A DNA stretch of 64,000 nucleotides from Bugula neritina. Lineage: Eukaryota; Bryozoa; Gymnolaemata; Cheilostomatida; Bugulidae. The DNA lies in contig OZ037767.1 in assembly GCA_964035545.1 (NCBI GenBank), forward strand, positions 22,261,628 through 22,325,627, given 5' to 3'. Every line of letters starts with the position of its first letter. Positions within the stretch are counted from its first letter, which is position 1. Of the stretch, positions 1 to 8,315 are shown piece after piece. Both the position numbers and the translations under genes were made by a program. The notes beneath the pieces were generated by a model that saw only the letters and a list, made by a program, of their open reading frames with translations, ran no database searches and was not told the DNA's origin.

Positions 1-3000
1 TTAATTTAGTTACGTTCATATGAACGGCTATTAAATTTTCGGAAAATATAGTGAAGCTTTTAAAGTTTGGTTGATTAGTAAACTTTTTAGCTTCGCTTTC
101 GCTAGTAACCAATTTAACGTTAACTCTATTACGAATATCTTCCATCGTTTTACCGAACACGGAATTATTCATTAGCTTAAAGAAATCTTTTTCAAAATCG
201 CTTCGAGCTAAAGTTCTTAGTTCGGTATTTAATTTTATATATTTTTCTAACTTATTAGATTCATTAAAGGTTATACCTCTATGAATTTTTGTTAATTTTA
301 AGCCATACATAAGGCATTGTTTTAACGCCTCGTAATGTATAATATAATTTTTTTTATTATTTAAGTTTGGCACTAACTTTTCTACTTTGTTAATCGTTAA
401 CCTTTCGGGGCAAAATGGATAATCTTTATGCGAGTCGTGTAATTTTTTAGAATATTCTAAATCTACTTCTAAAAAGCTGGGCAGAAAATTTAAACTTTTT
501 TCCAAGTTTTTACATCGCTTTTCAGTCATCCACTTAAAATTACCCGTAGGTAAATTTTTGGACATAGCCCAACCGTATAAATTATTAGCGTCTAAATAAG
601 TAATATAACTGCTAGGTTCGCTAGCGTTATAATTTTCCATGTACTTATTATTGGCTTTAGCGTGTCTATGACTGATCATACTTACACCACCCCTAATAGC
701 CTTTTCAAAGAAAAGTAGTTGGTTAACGTCGGTAATTGGATCCAACTTTAATTCGGTAGTTTTAAGCATAGCGTCCCAACTTAAACCCGGGGCCGTATAG
801 TACCAAGCGGGATCTAATTTGTAATATTTTAAACACACGTTTCTAAAGTTTTCAAAAACGTCGGCTAAATGTAATACATCAACTTTCATATATAAGTTGT
901 GATATTCTTTAAATGTTCTCATATTAAATTCTTGCCAAACTTTTTGAGCGTGTATATAATCTTCTTCCGAAATATTTTGCTCGGTTAAGCTTGAATAAAA
1001 CTTTTCTTTAGGTGGTAAAGACGTTTCATCCAACACGCTTAGATTATTAAAATAGTCATACGGAAATACTCCTTTTCTTAATACCAAGTCTAATTGTTTT
1101 TCCTTATAATATTCACCTAAGTGTTTAAAGTCGTCGCGTTTTAAATTCGCCACTAAACTCGCTAAATTAGAACTCATAAACTTATACGAGTCTAAAAATC
1201 GAATTTCACGCGTAACTTTAATTTTTTCACCTTCTTTATTGGTAAATTCGTCTACTAATAATTTTTTACTAAAAGATATATATTTTTCTTCGGTATTAGG
1301 TATACACGAAGGTTCACCGCCTAAATTTTTAATAAATAAGTGGGCGTCATAACCCGACAAATTATGAATAAATACTGGATAAAATTTTGGAACTTTATAA
1401 TTTAAATTACAATTTTTATGCGCGGCTCCTCTATAATTTCCGGTTAAGTGACAGTGATCTCTTACTCTGTCATTACTTAATTCTTCTTCGCATATATAAC
1501 AAATTTTGGCCAACTCAAAAAACTTTTGCTCGTTAGTCGTAATTTGCATAGTTTTAGCGAATTTATGTTTTTTATAAATATTTTTAATATCGAGTTCTAA
1601 TAGTCTTATAAATTGTTCGCCAATATCTTCGTCTTCAGTTTCTTTAGTATAACTTCTATAATTACACTCGCCGGTAATGCTTACTATATAATATCCAAAA
1701 CCCGACGGTTCGTGTTGTTGATATTGATTAGTATAACTTTCTTTAAAATTAGGATTACAGCCTTGTATAGGCTTTGTAAAACATTCAAAATCCGCGTATA
1801 CTACAAACGGTACTCTCATACCACGACAATAATGACTAGACTGAAATTTTATTTTATCTTCTAATTTTGGAAATGTCGTAGTCACGCTATCGTTTTTTAA
1901 GCACCAATCTTGATGCTTTTTTAATGATTCGTTAGATCGAAACGAATTCATACAATTTACGCAAATATGTTTAGCGTTAACGCGTTTATTTATTTGCGAA
2001 CCGAGTAATTTATTTAAATTTTTAATATACGTATAATGATTTTTTTTGCCATCAGTTATATAAAGTAAATTTATAATTTTATTCCGACTGCTAGTTTTTC
2101 TCCATAAATTTATCGTTTTATTGTCCCACATAAATACATTAATTCCTATTGAGGGATTAACTTTTTCAAAAGCGTCGATGGATTCTTTCGTAGCCGGAAA
2201 TTCTACTCCTTCCCATAATAATTTATTAACGTGCTCTTTATAATTACTAATTCTTTCAACATTTTTATTAACCGGATAAACTCCCATTAAAATGGCCCAC
2301 ATAAAGCATTTATTGTCTTTATTTTTTGGATTTATTACGGCTTTCTTTAATTTAATTTCTTTTGGAAGATCAATCCACGATGATCCGTTAAGAGGTTGAT
2401 ATTTATTAATATTAATTTCCATTTTTTTAATGGCTTTAAACGTCCAGCTACTTCCTTTCGCGTTTAATGAAGCAAAATTTTCTTTTATACGTTGAATTAT
2501 TTCATTGTATACTTCATTAATATTTGTAGAAGCTAATATAATTTCGACATTTGATGTAAATGGCATAGTTTCTATAATAATTTCTCCGGTACTTATATTA
2601 TGCTTTTTCATTTCGCAATATATAAATATTTTAACTTTTATAGTAGGTTTTAATAATTCTATTACATTTAATTTTACTAGTTTACTAAACGAATCTATAT
2701 CGTATTTGGGTAAACCTTTAATTTCATAAGTTTGAAACCAACCGTTAGCGGCTTGTTCTTTAAGTTTAGGCTGATTATATAAAGCCATAATTTTATCCTT
2801 AATTGGATTTATAATTTTTGTAATTGGCTTTATAACCCATTTTTTTATATTACGCGTAGTTTGCGTAAATATTTCTCGCATAATTTTTTTTACGGGTGTA
2901 GGTATTAACGGGGCTTGTCCTATATTTGGAACGGGTTCGTCCATAGGCGATAATAGCCGTATAAGTTCGGCTTTTTTTAATCGAGAATATCGTTTCAATC

Positions 3001-3058
3001 CTCTTTCTTTAGCTAAAGCTTTTAAAGCTTTTACGGTAATTTTTGTATTGAACTCCAT
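1..3058 (-). CDS. polB: Polinton family-B DNA polymerase with SAP N-terminus (C-terminus cut by window edge)
   Basis: Replicative DNA polymerase of the element. The frame is open without a stop from the ATG at 3058 to base 1, about 1019 codons. A SAP-like DNA-binding helix pair lies at about residues 8-36. A conserved block with NKCFMWAIL follows near 247, then a C2HC finger (CVNCMNSF...HQDWC) near 369. Exonuclease motif I (ADFEC) is near 422 and motif II (HNLSGYDAHLF) near 566. Between them is an endonuclease-VII-like Cys/His cluster (CYICEEEL...HCHLTGNYRG) near 520-545. YxxxD-type Exo III (YMKVDVLHL) is near 718, polymerase motif A-like YLDANNLYGWAMS near 820, and motif B-like NNSVFGKT near 962. 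Motif C (DTD) and the thumb would lie left of the window. The start sits in TTATATAAATG. The visible part looks intact, so I annotate it as partial only because of the edge. Confidence 0.95.
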   Translation of the reverse strand, partial: MEFNTKITVKALKALAKERGLKRYSRLKKAELIRLLSPMDEPVPNIGQAPLIPTPVKKIMREIFTQTTRNIKKWVIKPITKIINPIKDKIMALYNQPKLKEQAANGWFQTYEIKGLPKYDIDSFSKLVKLNVIELLKPTIKVKIFIYCEMKKHNISTGEIIIETMPFTSNVEIILASTNINEVYNEIIQRIKENFASLNAKGSSWTFKAIKKMEININKYQPLNGSSWIDLPKEIKLKKAVINPKNKDNKCFMWAILMGVYPVNKNVERISNYKEHVNKLLWEGVEFPATKESIDAFEKVNPSIGINVFMWDNKTINLWRKTSSRNKIINLLYITDGKKNHYTYIKNLNKLLGSQINKRVNAKHICVNCMNSFRSNESLKKHQDWCLKNDSVTTTFPKLEDKIKFQSSHYCRGMRVPFVVYADFECFTKPIQGCNPNFKESYTNQYQQHEPSGFGYYIVSITGECNYRSYTKETEDEDIGEQFIRLLELDIKNIYKKHKFAKTMQITTNEQKFFELAKICYICEEELSNDRVRDHCHLTGNYRGAAHKNCNLNYKVPKFYPVFIHNLSGYDAHLFIKNLGGEPSCIPNTEEKYISFSKKLLVDEFTNKEGEKIKVTREIRFLDSYKFMSSNLASLVANLKRDDFKHLGEYYKEKQLDLVLRKGVFPYDYFNNLSVLDETSLPPKEKFYSSLTEQNISEEDYIHAQKVWQEFNMRTFKEYHNLYMKVDVLHLADVFENFRNVCLKYYKLDPAWYYTAPGLSWDAMLKTTELKLDPITDVNQLLFFEKAIRGGVSMISHRHAKANNKYMENYNASEPSSYITYLDANNLYGWAMSKNLPTGNFKWMTEKRCKNLEKSLNFLPSFLEVDLEYSKKLHDSHKDYPFCPERLTINKVEKLVPNLNNKKNYIIHYEALKQCLMYGLKLTKIHRGITFNESNKLEKYIKLNTELRTLARSDFEKDFFKLMNNSVFGKTMEDIRNRVNVKLVTSESEAKKFTNQPNFKSFTIFSENLIAVHMNVTKL

Positions 3059-3136
3059 TTATATAATATATTCTTTAATAGTAATATCAATTTTTAATAT
3101 TATTACTTATGTAAAATAAGTAATAATACTGAGAAA

Positions 3137-3394
3137 CTAACGTGAGCTGTTTTCTTCTTTTAGTTTATAAGCTTCGCGTTTTAAAATACTTTTTATATAA
3201 AAATATTTATTAATGTTAGGAATTTGTTTTCTCGTTCTAAAATTAATTTCTTTAAGAGATATATTATTAATTACTGGTATATATAAATATTCGAGTAACG
3301 GTGTATATTTTTTTTGTTCGGCTTCAGCTATTAGTTTATCGAGTAATTCAACGGTAAGATCCATATTATAAAATAATAAAATAATAAAAATCAT
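3137..3394 (-). CDS. small hypothetical protein of the element
   Basis: I do not recognise this 85-codon frame. It is charged, with LLDKLIAEAEQKKY near the N-terminus and a Lys/Arg-rich C-terminal stretch (KSILKREAYKLKEENSSR), and is mostly helical by eye. The annotated ATG at 3394 is preceded by a poly-A stretch. An internal ATG at 3364 (MDLTVELLDK...) gives a more natural N-terminus and removes a hydrophobic leader, so it may be the true start. Neither start carries the TAAATG motif seen at the other genes. It is divergent from the 2-TM gene at 3407, with only about 12 bases between the outermost starts, so the two share a promoter region. A spurious frame is possible, but coding density in this block favours a real gene. 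Confidence 0.5.
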   Translation of the reverse strand: MIFIILLFYNMDLTVELLDKLIAEAEQKKYTPLLEYLYIPVINNISLKEINFRTRKQIPNINKYFYIKSILKREAYKLKEENSSR

Positions 3395-3406
3395 TTTTTT
3401 ATATAA

Positions 3407-3886
3407 ATGGATTTTCGACGAGAAAAATTAGAACTCTTAAACGATGAAATTATTAAATTAGAAAACGAATACGAGCAAAAACTTAATTGTTTTAATTGGC
3501 TATCGAAATCGTTAAAAATAATTTCGGGATTATGCGGTACAATGAATTTAATATGCGGTGTTATTATTACGGCGTTATTAAACGCTAACGTTACTAAACA
3601 AACGTTATTACCATTATCTATAATAGTAAGTATAATGAGCGTAATTACTACTTCTATTTCTTCTCAAGATACTAAATTAATTAAATCTACGTTAATGTAT
3701 TTAGATATATATACCTTTATAAAAGATTCAAAATTAGAAATTAATTCTATGTTATCGAAATTTTTAAGCGACTCTCATATAGACGAAGAAGAGTACGACG
3801 CTATAACCGAAAAATATAAAAATATTAATAGCGTAATATCGGATAAAATAAGCGACATAATAATCGCTCGTAACAACGTTTGTTAA
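3407..3886 (+). CDS. two-transmembrane protein flanked by helical segments, unknown function
   Basis: A 159-aa protein with an N-terminal charged helix (residues 5-30), a hairpin of two hydrophobic segments (about 36-60, SLKIISGLCGTMNLICGVII, and 68-87, LPLSIIVSIMSVITTSIS) and a C-terminal helical tail rich in Asp/Glu/Lys. The layout suggests a small membrane or pore-type protein. It is reminiscent of 2-TM effector proteins such as SLATT, but I cannot assign a family from sequence alone. The start lies in TTATATAAATG directly after the divergent minus-strand gene. It is one of only a few plus-strand genes in the left half of the element. The frame is intact. Confidence 0.8.
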   Translation: MDFRREKLELLNDEIIKLENEYEQKLNCFNWLSKSLKIISGLCGTMNLICGVIITALLNANVTKQTLLPLSIIVSIMSVITTSISSQDTKLIKSTLMYLDIYTFIKDSKLEINSMLSKFLSDSHIDEEEYDAITEKYKNINSVISDKISDIIIARNNVC

Positions 3887-3963
3887 TTACTTGCAAAATG
3901 CAATTAATTAAAAAAGGGAGTTCAATATAAAAATATCCGTATATTTATATATGTTTTCTTTAA

Positions 3964-4356
3964 CTAATGTAAAGCGTCATTTCTTCTTTTTTCTATTTCG
4001 TCTTCGGCGTATTTTAGTTTAGTAAAGAATGACGGTATTCTAGCCGCCGCGTAATTCATTAAACTTACGTTAAGTTCTTGAATTATTTCTTTAGTTTTGT
4101 AAATAGTTTTTATTTTTATTTTTCCATTATCTTCTTTATAAATAATTTCTTTTTTATTATTATAAGTAATTTCTTCAAGTAATCCACATTCATTAGTTGA
4201 ATTATTCATTTCGTCTAATATATTAAATTTTTTATATATAATTCTTTCTTTAATATCACCGCCTTCGTATACTCGTTTTTCACAATCATTGTTTTTATAT
4301 ATCGTTTCGGTAATCGGGGTGCCGTCGAGGCTTTTATAAGTAATTACTGTTGACAT
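3964..4356 (-). CDS. hypothetical protein of the element, Tyr/Lys-rich
   Basis: 130 aa, not recognised. The first two thirds are a string of short alternating stretches that look like beta repeats (TYKSLDGTPITETIYKN, KRVYEGGDIKERIIYKK, EEITYNNKKEIIYKED, KIKIKTIYKTKE), each ending in IYK. The last 40 residues look helical (SLMNYAAARIPSFFTKLKYA). The repeat-like composition would suit a structural or binding protein. It lies just downstream of the pVI/pX-like gene on the same strand, with about 20 bases between them, and its ATG is preceded by ATATATAA in the TAAATG context. It probably belongs to the capsid-side gene cluster, but that is inference from position. Confidence 0.7.
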   Translation of the reverse strand: MSTVITYKSLDGTPITETIYKNNDCEKRVYEGGDIKERIIYKKFNILDEMNNSTNECGLLEEITYNNKKEIIYKEDNGKIKIKTIYKTKEIIQELNVSLMNYAAARIPSFFTKLKYAEDEIEKRRNDALH

Positions 4357-4375
4357 TTATATATGTTTTCTTTAA

Positions 4376-4945
4376 CTATAACAGCATGCCTAAAAGAGGA
4401 ATGTTTTTAAACGGACTATTCGGACCTAAAATTAAACCTTCACCTTTTATATAGCTAGAACCTTGTTTTAAATATAAACCGTTACCTTTCATTAAATTAG
4501 ACGACGCGACTGGTTTTAAAGTAATAGAACCGTTTAAATTAGGTTCTACGGAACATACGCATCCGCCTTTTTTCAAATAAAGACCTTTACCTTTAATAGC
4601 TCTTTCGACTCCGGCGCTAGCGGCTCCCGAAAGTACGCCGGGTATAATAGTTTTTAATAACGTAGGTATTACTCTCGTGGCTATACCCAATAGAGCTCCT
4701 AAAAATCCTCCGCTCATTGACGCGTTAGTTTTTACTAACGACGGAGACATTTCGAGCGTTATATTTTTTTTATTCGCGTTTAACGCTTTTAAAATATTAT
4801 CGTTTTGCGTTTTCGTAACGACTAGTTTATCATTTCCGCTTTCGAGAGGTAATTTAATAACGCAACCCTTATTGCTTCTATAAGCGTTCATTATTTTTTG
4901 TTTTTGCGCCTGCGGCACGTTTCCTATAATTTCGCAATAACCCAT
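4376..4945 (-). CDS. pVI/pX-like minor virion protein with adenain-type cleavage motifs
   Basis: 189 aa. An N-terminal polar domain (about 1-75) is followed by a Gly/Ala-rich amphipathic or hydrophobic segment (about 78-115, SGGFLGALLGIATRVIP, then LLKTIIPGVLSGAASAG). After that come three short modules built on the same theme: IKGKGLYLK (about 116), MKGNGLYLK (about 152) and IKGEGLIL (about 166). Each matches the adenovirus-protease consensus (M/I/L)xGx-G, so the protein is probably a precursor processed during virion maturation. This architecture resembles adenovirus pVI or pX, whose amphipathic part acts on membranes or DNA. The assignment rests on architecture, not alignment. It sits next to the penton-like gene, with a start in TTATATAAATG. 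Confidence 0.7.
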   Translation of the reverse strand: MGYCEIIGNVPQAQKQKIMNAYRSNKGCVIKLPLESGNDKLVVTKTQNDNILKALNANKKNITLEMSPSLVKTNASMSGGFLGALLGIATRVIPTLLKTIIPGVLSGAASAGVERAIKGKGLYLKKGGCVCSVEPNLNGSITLKPVASSNLMKGNGLYLKQGSSYIKGEGLILGPNSPFKNIPLLGMLL

Positions 4946-4957
4946 TTATATAATACA

Positions 4958-5662
4958 TTAAACTTCTCTTAAATGAAATCTTATTGAAAGTTGTTCACCG
5001 CTAAGATCTAATAAATTACCTTTTTGATCGGTTACCGTAACGGTTAACGTCTTAATATATTTAACGTGAACGGGTAAGTATATTAAATTATGAGGTTTTT
5101 CTATTATTTTATATCCCGGACTAACGCTCGGAAAAAATGAATAGATAACGGGTTTATAAGTACCATCGATATAACTTCCGTTAATACAATCAACTTGTAC
5201 GTGTATAGCGTTTATATTTAAAATATTTACTATGTTCGTAGCTTCAATATAAGGTTGATTGTATATTGCCGCGTCAAAACCTAAAACGTCTCTTAGAGAA
5301 TTTTCAATGTTAAAATCTATCTGATAATTTTGTTTTAATTTAAGTATAATTCTAAAAGTTACTTTATTAGCTTGTAAAGTAATACCGTTTCTATTACCCC
5401 CCTCTTTTACTATTTCGTCTTGAATAGCTTCTTCTAATTGATCTAATTCATATACTCCAATTGGTAACGAAACTAAATACCACGTAATGCCACCGTCTTT
5501 AGACCATCTATAGGAATTTCTATCGGCACTAATGTTTGGAAAAGAATAAAACGTATCCAAACTAATAAGACACATTTCGTATTTTTTATTTTTATTTAAT
5601 TCTATAGGCGGATTAAGTTGAGTAATTATTCTCGTTTTAGTATCGGTAACTCCTATAGTCAT
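4958..5662 (-). CDS. penton-like minor capsid protein
   Basis: 234 aa from the first ATG. A beta-rich protein with features seen in Polinton minor capsid (single-jelly-roll) proteins: KYEMCLISLDTFYSFPNIS near 27-46, WYLVSLPIGVYELDQLEEAI near 62-81, LRDVLGFDA near 125, and a C-terminal HLREV. It would form the capsid vertices. It lies between the pVI-like gene and the major capsid gene, the usual neighbourhood. The frame is open 18 codons further upstream to an ATA at 5714-5716. That ATA sits exactly where the TATATAA-ATG start motif of the other genes would place the start, so the annotated ATG may be an internal Met and the gene may have lost its start codon. The upstream TATATAAATA overlaps the major capsid stop codon. 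Confidence 0.8.
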   Translation of the reverse strand: MTIGVTDTKTRIITQLNPPIELNKNKKYEMCLISLDTFYSFPNISADRNSYRWSKDGGITWYLVSLPIGVYELDQLEEAIQDEIVKEGGNRNGITLQANKVTFRIILKLKQNYQIDFNIENSLRDVLGFDAAIYNQPYIEATNIVNILNINAIHVQVDCINGSYIDGTYKPVIYSFFPSVSPGYKIIEKPHNLIYLPVHVKYIKTLTVTVTDQKGNLLDLSGEQLSIRFHLREV

Positions 5663-5716
5663 CGTTTGTTTAGAGGCCGTATTATCAGCAATTTCTCTTA
5701 AAATTCTATTATCTAT

Positions 5717-6993
5717 TTATATAACTTTTAAATTATTTCCATCGGAACTGAGAGACATAGTTTTATCCGATAAAATTAGCGCGTAAGCTTGAGTATTAGC
5801 CGGCACGTTTTGACTAAACTGAACTCTTAATTGAATATCGGCTACGCTACTTTTAAGAGCCTCGCTTTGCTTACTAACGTCTATTACGAACAAAGCGTAA
5901 AGATCTTTATATTCGGAAGGTAATACGTTTGAATAAGCGATTAGCTCGTTTATACCGTAATATTCTCCGCAAAACTTAGAAGCGTCTCCATACACTCTAC
6001 TAAATTTCATTTTAGCGAAATCTATATCGTAATCAACCTCGGGATACCGCTCGCTGTTTAGCATCGCGTATACGCTTTTAACGTTAACGTGATCGAATAC
6101 GGCCGGATTAGCCGTTTGACTTTCATTCTTATCCGTTTGAAAACCTACGATAATATATTTAGGTTTTTCGGTATCTCCTCTAGAACCCAAACGCCACGTA
6201 AAGTTAGTAGTTTGCGGCACCGCGATACTATCACACCATCTAGATCTATAAATTAGGGGTAGTTGCGCCTTACTTTCTATAATTTTATAGAGTTTATGCT
6301 TCATTTCAAAACTAGGCGTTACGTGAGGCATCCACCACGATACTTTATCTAACGTTATTTTTCCCGCGTCTACGCCGTTTGCTCTATAAATAGCGTTATC
6401 GTTAGTATCGCGTACTAGCGTTAATTGATGTTTTATACCGTATAATACTTTTTCGTAATCGTCGGCGAATCCGAACAAATGTCTGAGATCCACTTTAATA
6501 CTAAAAGTACCTTTAGGATCTGGCTTTTGTATAATATAAATTTGACGCGCGTTAAAACCTAAATTAGCGGCGGCAGCGGCTGCGGTAGTATCTTTTGACC
6601 ACAACTGATTAAGACCTCTCGACTTACCGTAGTCGTCGGGATAAGTTAGTAAACCCATCATGGTCGAAGCGTGTCCGGGATTATTTATATATATTCCAAG
6701 TCGTGTCCGTCGAGTTGATATCTAATACTTTTAAACAAATAAGCCATACCGTTATTCGTTAACGTTATTAAGTCGGCGTCGGCGTAAGCGGTTCCATCGG
6801 CTTTAGTTAAACGACCTTCGATAATCAAATAACTTTTACTCGGCTGAACGTACAAATCTTGCTGATTAATAACTATTCTAATTTCACTGGGAGTATTTAA
6901 ATTCGTTCCCGTTACGGGTTCATATTCGTGTACCTGATCGCGTTCTACGCTCGTATCGAGTACAATTTTTTGTGTAATATTTAGAGAATCCAT
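5717..6993 (-). pseudogene. major capsid protein gene split by a frameshift
   Basis: Encodes the double-jelly-roll-type major capsid protein of Polintons in two frames. The 5' part (6685-6993, 102 codons, start in TATAATAAATG) contains EIRIVINQQDLYVQPSKSYL and KADGTAYADADLITLTNNG. The 3' part (5717-6661) contains RQIYIIQKPDPKGTFSI, KPKYIIVGFQTDKNES, SERYPEVDYDIDF and YKDLYALFVIDVSKQSEALK. The coding sense passes from one frame to the other inside a TA dinucleotide run at about 6675-6690, where the first frame meets TAA. The second frame stays open through the break, so the homologous sequence is continuous in content. Gain or loss within the TA run explains it. Without repair the product would stop after about 102 residues. 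Programmed frameshifting or a base error is possible but less likely. Confidence 0.85.
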
Positions 6994-7014
6994 TTATTAT
7001 AGTAAAATAATTTC

Positions 7015-7326
7015 TTAATAAGCTATAGCTTGTCCGCTTCCTTCTAAAATATTACTTATATTACTATTATTTAATATATTTTTAGTTTGATTAAGCTTTT
7101 GTAGTATAGCTTGACTTTTAGCGTTTAACTTTTTTTGTTTTCTTTTTTTAATCGCGTTAACAATTTTTTCACCGGCCGCGGTACCCGCTTTAGCTATAGC
7201 CTTTTTACCTAATTCTCTTACGCTGGAATTACTAGCTATTTTAGTTACTACATTTTTAATGGTATCAAATATTCCACCACCGGCGTAGTGTCTTTGTAAT
7301 CGTTGTCTTTTATCGTAAACGTACAT
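7015..7326 (-). CDS. small basic capsid/core protein with adenain-type motif
   Basis: 103 aa. Begins with an Arg/Tyr-rich tail (YDKRQRLQRHYAGGG), then an amphipathic segment IFDTIKNVVTKIASNSSV, an Ala/Lys helix (GKKAIAKAGTAAGEKIVNAIKKRKQKK) and a C-terminal part ending in ILEGSGQAIAY. LEGSG fits the adenovirus-protease consensus (M/I/L)xGx-G. Size, basic charge and amphipathic character are like the pX/pVI-type core or membrane-active proteins of Polintons and adenoviruses. It lies between the major capsid gene and the conserved gene at 7330, all on the minus strand with gaps of a few to about 20 bases. The start is in TATAATAAATG. Function is inferred from architecture and position. Confidence 0.7.
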   Translation of the reverse strand: MYVYDKRQRLQRHYAGGGIFDTIKNVVTKIASNSSVRELGKKAIAKAGTAAGEKIVNAIKKRKQKKLNAKSQAILQKLNQTKNILNNSNISNILEGSGQAIAY

Positions 7327-7329
7327 TTA

Positions 7330-8136
7330 TTATACGAGAATACTTTTATAATAGTCACGAGTAATAATTTTCATTCTAAGTAATTCGTCTAATATAGACA
7401 CAATTTCGTTTCGTACTCCCGTATTTCCGGCTTTAGCGCTAGAAATTAAAAGTTCGAGTCGTTCTACTAAAGCGTTAGGATCAGACGATAAATATACTAC
7501 TCCAACACCGACTTGCCTTTTAGCTTTTTTACTATCAGCGAGTTTCGCTCTCTGAGGATATAATTGTTCCCAAATAGGTCTAACAATATTTTTCCATTTT
7601 TCACTATTTTTATCTATGGGACCGTGTTTACTTTGATATATAGCGCCGCTATTATCGAGTATATTAGCGTAATTCGCTAAATCATTATCATCGTATCCTA
7701 TAGGCGTTTTACGCGTTAAAAGACTTAAAAGTCCTCTAGTCGCCAAATATTCTTCGTTTTCAAAAATTATTTTACCATCGTTAAAGCTTATAGGTTTCGT
7801 ACCAATAACGTGTCTATTACCATCCCACTTTACGTTATAAGCGCCGGGTTCTAAGCCAGCTAAAGCGTTTTGAGTAAATTCATCTAAATTTATAACTCCA
7901 TCCGTTATAGCCGGTTGAACATTATAATTGGGTAATGTAAGCAATTGTTTTAACGCGTCAGTCGTTTGAGCTTGCGAAGCAATTACGGGTTCAAAATATT
8001 TTTCTTGAGCCATCGCGGCATTTAATTCTCGCTCGCGTTCTCGTTTAAAATTTTCTTTTAATTTATTCTTTCGAGAAATAAAATCTTGTACGGTTTTATC
8101 TCTTTTTATAGGGTCGTGAATCTTTAAGTAACTCAT
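7330..8136 (-). CDS. conserved Polinton protein (DUF8207-like), probable virion-associated
   Basis: 268 aa. A charged helical N-terminus (RKNKLKENFKRERERELNAA, about 23-42) is followed by a central globular part with GIINL-like turns and the block ENEEYLATRGLLSLLTRK (about 125-142). WKNIVRPIWEQLYPQR comes at about 182-197. The tail is helical, LVERLELLISSAKAGNTGVR and SILDELLRMKIITRDYYKSI. This combination resembles the DUF8207-type proteins found beside Polinton capsid genes in animal genomes. I recognise the pattern but cannot confirm it by search, and the molecular role is unknown. It is the first gene of the minus-strand capsid-side cluster, and its start (TATAATAAATG) abuts the palindromic repeat array at 8151-8314, which may drive it. 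Confidence 0.7.
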   Translation of the reverse strand: MSYLKIHDPIKRDKTVQDFISRKNKLKENFKRERERELNAAMAQEKYFEPVIASQAQTTDALKQLLTLPNYNVQPAITDGVINLDEFTQNALAGLEPGAYNVKWDGNRHVIGTKPISFNDGKIIFENEEYLATRGLLSLLTRKTPIGYDDNDLANYANILDNSGAIYQSKHGPIDKNSEKWKNIVRPIWEQLYPQRAKLADSKKAKRQVGVGVVYLSSDPNALVERLELLISSAKAGNTGVRNEIVSILDELLRMKIITRDYYKSILV

Positions 8137-8150
8137 TTATTATATATTAA

Positions 8151-8314
8151 TTTGTGTCTACTTTTTATGGACACAAACACATTTGTGTCTACTTTTTATG
8201 GACACAAACACATTTGTGTCCACTTTTGTGTCTACTTTTTATGGACACAAACACATTTGTGTCCATTTTTGTGTCTAGTGTCCACATTTGTGTCCACATT
8301 TGTGTCTAGTGTTC
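8151..8314. repeat. tandem palindromic repeat array between integrase and capsid cluster
   Basis: Two exact 31-bp units (8151-8181 and 8182-8212, each tttgtgtctac then tttttatggacacaaacaca) are followed by variant and shortened copies to 8314. The motif occurs in both orientations, so tttgtgtcc and ggacacaaa can pair. At 8241-8266 an exact inverted repeat has 11-bp arms (atggacacaaa) and a 4-nt loop. It is the only sizeable non-coding gap in the middle of the element, immediately upstream of the minus-strand capsid-side cluster. A promoter, protein-binding array or replication site is plausible by position. The short plus-strand open frame across it is a repeat artefact. Confidence 0.85.
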
Positions 8315-8315
8315 A

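Noticed and set aside
1613-1864. Plus-strand frames inside PolB (also 2505-2729)
   Set aside because: Shadows of the minus-strand polymerase frame, which is continuous and carries the family motifs.
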